Assembly: GCA_964384625.1 (NCBI GenBank)
Contig: CAYLNH010000238.1
Span: 1-11,313, forward strand
Direction: 5' to 3'
Origin: CAYLNH01 sp964384625
Lineage (GTDB): Bacteria > Verrucomicrobiota > Lentisphaeria > JABSQK01
DNA: 11,313 nt
Part shown: positions 6,357-11,313 of the stretch, one piece after another
Layout of the letters: every line of letters starts with the position of its first letter
Numbering within the stretch: the first letter of the stretch is position 1
Translations under genes and position numbers: made by a program
Notes under the pieces: generated by a model
Databases searched by the model: none
Seen by the model: only the letters and a program-made list of their open reading frames with translations
What the model was told of the DNA's origin: nothing

Positions 6357-8288
6357 TCAGTCTCCGTCGGGCTGTTCAACAAAGGGCTTGCCGGCGGCGA
6401 TGGCGGCGTCGAGGCGTTCGGCTTTGGCCGTGTCGTACCACCACCAGTTGATCACCGCCCGCGTAAAACCGGTCCGGCTCGGGATGTAGTCCGGATGGCC
6501 GAAACGCTGCCAGGTCAAGACGCGGTTGCGCGGGCTGTTCCAGCCGGGGATGACGTAGTGGTTGGCACAGAGGATACGATCCAGGACTTTAACCCAGGTG
6601 ACCAGGTCCTTCCGGGTTCGGGCATCGATCAGCTTTTCCACGGCCTCGTCGATCGCCGGGTTTTCAATGCCGCAGAAATTGCGGCTGCCCAGGTCCATGG
6701 CCGCCGCCGTGGTCCAGTAGTTGCGTTGTTCGTTGCCCGGGCTCATGGACTGCCCCCAGCCGCCGCGGATCATGTCGAAGTCGAAGTTCTCCAGTTTCTT
6801 GACATACTCAGCCACCTGGACGACGCGGTAGTCTGCCTTGATCCCCAGTTTCTTCAGGTTTTCGAGGAAGGGGTTGACGACGTAGTCGAGGCTCTTGTTG
6901 TAGATCAGGAACTCAATCTGCATGGGCTTGCCGTCCTTGACCCGCGTGTCCTTCTCGGGATCGTAGGTCCAGCCGATGGAATTCAGGTAGTGATCGGCCG
7001 CCTTGAGCCGCTTTTCGATCGGAACCAGGTTCCCTTTGAGATCGACGCCCGGCACATAGGGCCCCCGCAGGATGGCGTCTTTGCGGACGCAGGCCTTGTC
7101 CCTGGTGTTGTGTTTCTTGTGCAGTTCGATGAGCAGATCGCGTACTTTGCCTTTGGCCGGGCCGCGGCTGCGCATTTCCTTGTTGACGTCGAAATAGCAG
7201 ATCTGTCGCTGGTAGAGGCTGTAGAAGGAATTCTTGTTCAGGCTTTCGAAATCAAACACCGAGGCCAACGCCTTCCGCACCCGGATGTCCTGGAACATGG
7301 GACGGCGCAGATTGAAGATGAACCCGCTCATGCCGGTCACCGTGTTGTCCGGATACGACCATTTGTTGAGATGATTCAAGCGGATGCTGTCCAGTTCCTT
7401 GGCGTTGTATTCCGTGACCCAGTCGCGGGCGCGACTGACCCATTCGACATCCGTGCGTCCGGCCTTGATGGAGTTCTTGTGACCGATGGCATCCAGGAAG
7501 TTGCGATAGTAGATCACGTCGAAGTTGTAGCGGCCCTTGTTGACCTGGATGTCCCGGCCCCAGTACGCGGGATTGCGTTTAAAGGTAATCTCCTCGCCCA
7601 TTTTGAAGCTCGAGACCACGTACGGCCCGCTGCCCACCGGGATTTTGTCGTTAAAGTCATTGCCGAAACTGGTGCCGGGCTTGCCGTAGATATGCTTCGG
7701 CAAAATGTGCAGCTGCCCCATGATTAACGGCAGTTCCTGATTGAACTTCTTGAAATGGAAACGGACCGTGTGGTCGTCGATCTTCTCGCATTTCTCAACG
7801 TCGGCATAGTACTGCCGATAAAAGGGCGGCATGTCCGGATCGAAGATCAGGTTCCAGGAAAACACCACGTCTTCGGCCGTCAGCGCTTTGCCGTCGGAGA
7901 ATCGGGCGTTGGGATTGAGATAGTACGTCATCGACGTTTTATCGTCAGCGACGCTGACCTGTTTCGCCAGCACGCCATATTGCGAGAACGGCTCGTTATC
8001 GTCGTCACTGCCGTCCATGAGCATTTCGAAAACCAGCGTGCCGATAAACGGGGCGGCTGAGCCTTTGAGGGTGAACGGATTCAGCTTGGTATACGGCGCC
8101 CCGTAGCCGGACAACCGCAGCATACCGCCTTTCGGCGCCTTGGGATTGGCATAGCGATAGGGCTGGCCCGGTTTATACTTCAAATCCTGCGGCCCGTACA
8201 ACGCCAGGCCGTGGCTCTTCTCGCCGCCGGAAGTCACGGCAACGCCGGCAAACAGGAACAACGCCGGCAACAGGAAACGCATCTTCAT
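6357..8288 (-). CDS. yejA: Periplasmic peptide-binding protein of an ABC importer (YejA type)
   Basis: The 643-residue family 5 extracellular solute-binding protein delivers peptide-like substrates to YejBEF. Residues 1-20 or so are a signal peptide (MKMRF, then LLPALFLFAGVAV); no lipobox cysteine follows, so it is probably soluble in the periplasm. Family motifs are in order: HGLALYG and KYKPG near the mature start, ARFSDGKALTAEDVVFSW (128-145), GSGPY (219-223), RNPAYWG (238-244), and DIRVRKALASVFD (334-346). The C-terminal part (SRTGFTRAVINWWWYD) resembles YejA. E. coli YejA is about 604 residues, so the length is near normal. It is the first gene of the importer operon and has the best ribosome binding site of the four. 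Known Yej systems import microcin C-like compounds and antimicrobial or other peptides; the substrate here cannot be told from sequence. Confidence 0.95.
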   Translation of the reverse strand: MKMRFLLPALFLFAGVAVTSGGEKSHGLALYGPQDLKYKPGQPYRYANPKAPKGGMLRLSGYGAPYTKLNPFTLKGSAAPFIGTLVFEMLMDGSDDDNEPFSQYGVLAKQVSVADDKTSMTYYLNPNARFSDGKALTAEDVVFSWNLIFDPDMPPFYRQYYADVEKCEKIDDHTVRFHFKKFNQELPLIMGQLHILPKHIYGKPGTSFGNDFNDKIPVGSGPYVVSSFKMGEEITFKRNPAYWGRDIQVNKGRYNFDVIYYRNFLDAIGHKNSIKAGRTDVEWVSRARDWVTEYNAKELDSIRLNHLNKWSYPDNTVTGMSGFIFNLRRPMFQDIRVRKALASVFDFESLNKNSFYSLYQRQICYFDVNKEMRSRGPAKGKVRDLLIELHKKHNTRDKACVRKDAILRGPYVPGVDLKGNLVPIEKRLKAADHYLNSIGWTYDPEKDTRVKDGKPMQIEFLIYNKSLDYVVNPFLENLKKLGIKADYRVVQVAEYVKKLENFDFDMIRGGWGQSMSPGNEQRNYWTTAAAMDLGSRNFCGIENPAIDEAVEKLIDARTRKDLVTWVKVLDRILCANHYVIPGWNSPRNRVLTWQRFGHPDYIPSRTGFTRAVINWWWYDTAKAERLDAAIAAGKPFVEQPDGD

Positions 8289-8293
8289 AGGAT

Positions 8294-8299
8294 CTCCTC
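8294..8299 (-). promoter_or_regulatory. Strong Shine-Dalgarno site of yejA
   Basis: On the minus strand GAGGAG lies 5 nt before the ATG at 8288. It fixes the start and is clearly stronger than the sites before yejB, yejE and yejF. Confidence 0.85.
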
Positions 8300-8421
8300 A
8301 AAATTGGCTTAACCCGCACGGAAGCAACAATGTGCCTCAAGAACACCCGGAATCAACCGCCACCAGCCCGTACGCCCCAACAACGCCGCCCAGAGGCCGA
8401 TTTATCGCTTCCCAACAGATT

Positions 8422-8438
8422 ACCGTGCTACGCACGGT
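8422..8438. promoter_or_regulatory. Perfect inverted repeat upstream of yejA
   Basis: ACCGTGC and GCACGGT flank a 3-base centre, about 135 bp before the yejA start. It could be an operator or an RNA hairpin in the yejA leader. A weak -10-like GATAAA lies downstream of it on the minus strand (around 8401-8406), but I find no matching -35, so the yejA promoter is not assigned. The rest of 8300-8477 shows nothing recognisable. Confidence 0.4.
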
Positions 8439-8477
8439 CTGCAACCTCGACGCCCCGCCCCGTAATGCCTCGTTTTC

Positions 8478-9133
8478 GGCACACATTGAAAGGTGTGCCG
8501 AGGTACGTCCTGGTCCGAGGCAGCCCCTCCACGAGCGGTGGGCGATTCGGCACACATTGAAAGGTGTGCCAAGAGAAACGCGGGAACCGTACTCAGTGAG
8601 TGAGGCAACCGGCACACATTGAAAAGTGTGTCAAGAAGAGCCCCCGAGCAACCCCCCCCCAAGCGCCGGAGTCGGCACACATTGAAAGGTGTGCCAAAAG
8701 AAACGCGGGAACCGTACTCAGTGAGCGAGGCAACCGGCACACATTGAAAGGTGTGCCAAGAAGAGCCCCCGAGCAAAACCCCCCAAGCGCCGGAGTCGGC
8801 ACACATTGAAAGGTGTGCCAAAAGAAACGCGGGAACCGTACTCAGTGAGCNNNNNNNNNNNNNNNNNNNNNNNNNNNNNNNNNNNNNNNNNNNNNNNNNN
8901 NNNNNNNNNNNNNNNNNNNNNNNNNNNNNNNNNNNNNNNNNNNNNNNNNNGGGAACCGTACTCAGTGAGCGAGGCAACCGGCACACATTGAAAGGTGTGC
9001 CAAGAGAAATGCTGGAACCGGGTGCACACCATGGGCGCGGGAGTCGGCACACATTGAAAGGTGTGCCAAGAGAAGCACCGGGACCGAGTGCACACCATGA
9101 GCGCAGGATTCAGCACACATGGAAAGGTGTGCC
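8478..9133. repeat. Array of at least nine 22-bp palindromic repeats with repeated spacers
   Basis: Each unit has 7-bp arms GGCACAC and GTGTGCC around a conserved 8-base centre ATTGAAAG. Copies begin at 8478, 8549, 8611, 8674, 8736, 8798, 8980, 9046 and 9112. Six match exactly in arms and centre plus R1; the copy at 8611 has two changes and the copy at 9112 has two. Internal copies are followed by A-rich AAGA or AAAAGA; the first and last are followed by G, which marks the edges. Spacers are 40-49 bp and belong to families. Type A (with a CTCAGTGAG palindrome) follows copies 2, 4 and 6; type B (C-rich) follows copies 3 and 5; type C (with GTGCACACCATG) follows copies 7 and 8. The array is thus partly a tandem repeat of about 124 bp. 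Reading frames through it are open by chance and are not called as genes. Resembles REP/BIME-type extragenic palindromes. Confidence 0.9.
8851..8950. other. Assembly gap (100 N) inside the palindrome array
   Basis: Exactly 100 N, the conventional size for an unknown gap. The 20 bases on its left (8831-8850) and right (8951-8970) are identical, both from the type A spacer, so the contigs ended in the repeat. Its true length could be negative, zero or many repeat units. Confidence 0.97.
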
Positions 9134-9272
9134 GAAACACCTCCACCGCCGCGGGACCGGGGATGCCGGAGCTCGGGGGCCATGAATAGATCGCTTCACT
9201 TGCAGTGGGCATAACTGGCAACACCCGGTGCGAAAAGGCGCGGGGCTCGGTTCCGGCTTTTCGAGAAGAGAA

Positions 9273-9287
9273 CCAAGCTGAGCTTGG
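9273..9287. repeat. 15-bp palindrome in the pseudopilin-array intergenic region
   Basis: CCAAGCT and AGCTTGG flank a single G, followed by a GGGG...CCCC segment (9286-9304). It lies between the array (ending 9133) and the pseudopilin gene (stop at 9487). It looks like an interspersed extragenic palindrome. Apart from this and the structure at 9332-9383, I see nothing recognisable in 9134-9486. Confidence 0.45.
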
Positions 9288-9331
9288 GGATTACCCATAC
9301 CCCTTCAGTTCAGCCGGCACACCACAAACCT

Positions 9332-9383
9332 CGCCTTTGGCTTCGTAAATGGTAAACGTTTGCCGTTTCCGGAACCAAAGGCG
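9332..9383 (-). terminator. Nested inverted repeats downstream of the lacI-pseudopilin operon
   Basis: Outer arms CGCCTTTGG (9332-9340) and CCAAAGGCG (9375-9383) are perfect 9-mers about 100 bp past the pseudopilin stop codon. Inside lies GGTAAACGTTTGCC (9351-9364), palindromic except for one pair, and TTCCGGAA (9367-9374). As RNA the outer stem would close a 34-nt loop, without a T-tract on the minus side. It may be a 3'-end structure. The inner AAACGTTT core also resembles LacI-family operators. Confidence 0.35.
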
Positions 9384-9486
9384 GGAACGGCGGGGCGAAG
9401 GCGAAACTGAAGGGAGGCTGACACTTGCCCGGTACAGCCGCAGCACAGCCAGGGGCGTTTCTTGGCGGTACGTGCAGCGTTCCAGG

Positions 9487-10206
9487 TCAGTCGTAGACGA
9501 ACCAGGCCTGCTTCCAGCCCTTGGCATTGTAGGTGGTCAGATCGACAAACCCCTGCTGGATCAACTCGCCGCGGCCGTCCGGAAAGACATAGCTGTGGCG
9601 CAGGTGGGCGAAGGAAAACTCCGGTTCGCCGCGATGCCAGTTGACCCAGCCGCGACTGGGGTCGTAGGTGAGCTGGTCCCCCAGAATCGGACGTCCCGGA
9701 AAATCCGTCCGCCGCTGCGCCACGACTTCGTCCCACGGCGCCACGGCGCCGGACGGCGTCACGAAAGTGACGGTGTGTGACGCGTAATTGGCGAACGTCG
9801 CGTAGCCGCTCCAGCGGTAGAACGGGCCGTAATCGGTACTACCGGGCTGCGGCCAGTAGTCCTGCCAGCTGCCGTCGGCAAAGGGGCAGATGTAGTTTTC
9901 GCCCTTCGGGACGTACTCTTCGATGACCACGTGCATATCGAAATTGTCGACCCCGCTGTACCAGTCCCAGGACCACTTGTTAATGCCGTAGCCGGCGCCT
10001 TCACTGCGCCACGGCCAGTATTGGTTGTTGTCGTCGGTATACATCAGCAGGCCCATCCCGTTCTGCCGCAACTGCCCGAGACAGACGATCTCCCGCGCGC
10101 GCTTCTTGGCGCCCGTCAGCACCGGCAACAATAGAGACGCGAGGATCGCAATGATCGCAATGGCGACCAGAAGCTCAATCAGGGTAAACGGTTTCACGGA
10201 CTTCAT
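9487..10206 (-). CDS. Pseudopilin-like protein encoded in an operon with lacI
   Basis: The 239-residue product has a short basic leader (MKSVKP), then FTLIELL at 7-13 with Glu11 at +5, and a single hydrophobic helix to about residue 27. The residue at -1 is Pro where Gly is usual. The Trp- and Tyr-rich body (WPWRSEGAGYGINKW near 44-58) and the C-terminal H-x(n)-DG stretch (FAHLRHSYVFPDG, near 206-218) are typical of the Lentisphaerota-type pseudopilin/DUF1559-like group. It should sit in the inner membrane with its C-terminal domain outside. The start is supported by AAGGAG 5 nt upstream and by the match at the signature. It starts 2 bp after the lacI stop. No pilus or secretion gene is nearby; role unknown. 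Confidence 0.87.
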   Translation of the reverse strand: MKSVKPFTLIELLVAIAIIAILASLLLPVLTGAKKRAREIVCLGQLRQNGMGLLMYTDDNNQYWPWRSEGAGYGINKWSWDWYSGVDNFDMHVVIEEYVPKGENYICPFADGSWQDYWPQPGSTDYGPFYRWSGYATFANYASHTVTFVTPSGAVAPWDEVVAQRRTDFPGRPILGDQLTYDPSRGWVNWHRGEPEFSFAHLRHSYVFPDGRGELIQQGFVDLTTYNAKGWKQAWFVYD

Positions 10207-10208
10207 CG

Positions 10209-11207
10209 TTACTCCTTTGCCGGCACGGAATCGCCCTCGATCAATACCGGCGACACGATGTGATCGATCGGTTCATTGGTTTTCAGTGACTGCAGGAAGA
10301 GCTCGGCGCCCTCCGCGAAAATGGTGCCCAACCGATTGTCGATGGTCGTCATCCGAAACGGCAGTCCTTCGAACACCGGTGAGTGATCGTGACTGATCAT
10401 GGGGACGTCGTCGGGCACCCGCAGCCCGGCGGCGGTCAGTCCGCGCAGGAGGTCCACCGCGAACAAGGAGTTCAACGGCGCCAGGGAATCGATGGTTGCC
10501 GCACGAAGCAAAGCGGCAATCTCGCCGCTGCTCGTCAGGACCTCCTTCTCGTCACATTCAACCAGCTGTGTTTCCGGCAGGACCTCCTTGAGCCCTTCAA
10601 AGCGCCGGGTCTGGTTCTGGTTTGGCCGCAACGGGATGGTGACGAATGCCGGCCGTGAATAGCCGGCCGCCGCCAGGGCTTCGCCGGCCAGTCGGCCGTC
10701 GGCCAGACCGTCGCCGCAGCAACGGTTGAAGCAAGCCGGCACAGTGTCGCGACCGCAGGCAAGATAGGGGATGCCGCTGTCCGCCAATAACTCCAGGGCC
10801 CCGATGTGCTGCGGATCGTGATGCCGCAAAATAATGCCGGCACAGCGCCGGGATTCCAGCAACTGGCCGAACTCCCCGACATTCGCGACGACGTCAAATT
10901 CAAACTGGTACATGGTCCCCCGCAACGCCTGCTGCGTCGCCCGGACGGCATCGGCCCAGACCCAGGAAAACATCCGCCATTTGCGGCCGGCCAGCGGTTT
11001 GCCCAGCTCGACCAGCCGGATGATGGAACTGCCCGGCCGCCGCAACGAACTGGCCGCCTTGTTCGGGACATACCCCAATTCCTTCGCCGCCCGGCGCACC
11101 AGATGAATCTTGTCGGCGGCCACATTGCCCACATCATTAAAGACGCGCGACACGGTTGCGGAGCTCACACCGGCGCGTTTGGCCACATCATTTCGCGAAA
11201 TACTCAT
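10209..11207 (-). CDS. LacI-family transcriptional repressor
   Basis: The 332-residue DNA-binding regulator has the full LacI layout. The N-terminal helix-turn-helix is at residues 5-24 (NDVAKRAGVSSATVSRVFND region), and the hinge helix NKAASSLRR (about 49-57) inserts into the minor groove of the operator. The rest is a periplasmic-binding-protein-like effector domain with typical landmarks RRFEGLKEVL (201-210) and DDVPMISHDHSPVFEGLPFRMTTID (266-290). Effector unknown, probably a sugar or related metabolite by family habit. The frame allows an ATG 11 codons earlier at 11240, but LacI proteins normally begin just before this helix, and the longer version would overlap the promoter and operator. 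I therefore choose 11207. It forms an operon with the pseudopilin gene 2 bp downstream. The adjacent palindrome suggests autoregulation. Confidence 0.93.
   Translation of the reverse strand: MSISRNDVAKRAGVSSATVSRVFNDVGNVAADKIHLVRRAAKELGYVPNKAASSLRRPGSSIIRLVELGKPLAGRKWRMFSWVWADAVRATQQALRGTMYQFEFDVVANVGEFGQLLESRRCAGIILRHHDPQHIGALELLADSGIPYLACGRDTVPACFNRCCGDGLADGRLAGEALAAAGYSRPAFVTIPLRPNQNQTRRFEGLKEVLPETQLVECDEKEVLTSSGEIAALLRAATIDSLAPLNSLFAVDLLRGLTAAGLRVPDDVPMISHDHSPVFEGLPFRMTTIDNRLGTIFAEGAELFLQSLKTNEPIDHIVSPVLIEGDSVPAKE
10212..10217 (-). promoter_or_regulatory. Shine-Dalgarno of the pseudopilin gene within the last lacI codons
   Basis: The last two sense codons of lacI, AAG GAG, form the AAGGAG site 5 nt before the pseudopilin ATG at 10206. 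This implies translational coupling of the two genes. Confidence 0.8.
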
Positions 11208-11212
11208 ACCAC

Positions 11213-11240
11213 AATGTACACGTGTACACGAGTCTGTCAA
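11213..11240 (-). promoter_or_regulatory. Predicted promoter of the lacI operon
   Basis: On the minus strand a perfect TTGACA (11240-11235) is followed after 16 bp by TACATT (11218-11213, four of six consensus bases). Transcription would begin at or within a base or two of the lacI ATG at 11207, implying a leaderless mRNA; no Shine-Dalgarno is visible. Confidence 0.55.
11215..11228. promoter_or_regulatory. Perfect 14-bp LacI-type operator
   Basis: TGTACACGTGTACA is an exact palindrome with the central CG typical of LacI-family operators. It lies between the -35 and -10 of the lacI promoter and overlaps the -10, 7 bp upstream of the start codon. Binding there would block RNA polymerase, so autorepression is likely. 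Confidence 0.7.
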
Positions 11241-11257
11241 GGGAGACCCTGAAACAT

Positions 11258-11282
11258 CGTAAGCCCTCGATTACTGCCCTTC
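11258..11282 (-). repeat. Right copy of a 25-bp inverted repeat
   Basis: Exact reverse complement of 29..53. It lies 17 bp upstream of the predicted lacI -35, in the otherwise featureless last 73 bases. The bases right of it (to 11313) hold weak period-7 echoes: CCTCGAT at 11265, CTTCGCG at 11279 and CCTCGCG at 11307 are in phase. Confidence 0.75.
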
Positions 11283-11313
11283 GCGGTCCGCATAGAGATC
11301 CCGCACCCTCGCG

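Noticed and set aside
4734..7727. A 997-residue plus-strand open frame
   Set aside because: It lies antisense to yejB and most of yejA, which match known families throughout; a long open antisense frame is expected from codon bias in high-GC DNA. Its composition is low in meaningful domains.
8478..9133. CRISPR array
   Set aside because: Repeat length and spacing are superficially right, but the spacers fall into repeated families A, B and C instead of being unique, and no cas gene is present.
8337..9298. Several overlapping small proteins on both strands through the repeat array (for example with GTPFNVCR or HTFQCVP motifs)
   Set aside because: They are translations of the same palindrome in different frames, some cross the N gap, and none has a start signal. 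Such motifs in database 'hypothetical proteins' would only flag the repeat.
11208..11240. An 11-residue N-terminal extension of the LacI protein
   Set aside because: It would place the start inside the -35 box and code through the operator; LacI proteins begin directly before the helix-turn-helix, as the ATG at 11207 does.
29..11282. Composite transposon or genomic island bounded by the 25-bp inverted repeats
   Set aside because: No transposase, integrase or target duplication is seen, and the contents are ordinary chromosomal genes. A dispersed repeat is more economical.

Overview
This window looks like bacterial chromosome from the PVC group, most likely Lentisphaerota or a close relative such as Kiritimatiellota. 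The signs are two short pseudopilin-type proteins with FTLIELL N-termini lacking Gly at -1, one of them coupled to a LacI-family regulator, together with high G+C DNA and period-7 intergenic repeats. The taxonomic call is an inference from family habits, not from a marker gene. All six genes I accept lie on the minus strand, so the region reads from right to left. It contains one 100-N assembly gap.

In transcription order: (1) a LacI-family repressor (11207..10209) with a promoter and a perfect operator-like palindrome immediately upstream, followed 2 bp later by a pseudopilin-like gene (10206..9487). (2) A roughly 1.2-kb gene-free stretch (9486..8289) dominated by an array of at least nine 22-bp palindromes and the gap, flanked by other palindromes. 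(3) A four-gene ABC importer operon of the YejABEF type: binding protein YejA, permeases YejB and YejE, and double ATPase YejF. (4) A second pseudopilin-like gene (970..221) with its own possible promoter.

The Yej proteins would form one peptide (or microcin-like compound) importer: YejA binds substrate in the periplasm, YejB and YejE form the channel, and YejF powers it. Both permeases are about 150 residues longer than E. coli YejB and YejE. In each the extra sequence sits at the same place, the periplasmic loop after the first membrane helix. In YejE the insert consists largely of three copies of a 31-32 residue repeat. The YejB-YejE spacer holds two different period-7 tandem arrays on either side of a hairpin.

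The most unusual features are the palindrome array, whose 'spacers' are themselves repeated (so it is not CRISPR) and whose copy number is hidden by the gap; the paired permease insertions; the heptameric arrays; a 25-bp exact inverted repeat near the two ends of the window; and a lacI gene that appears to be leaderless and autoregulated. I see no RNA gene, transposase, integrase, CRISPR array or phage gene.
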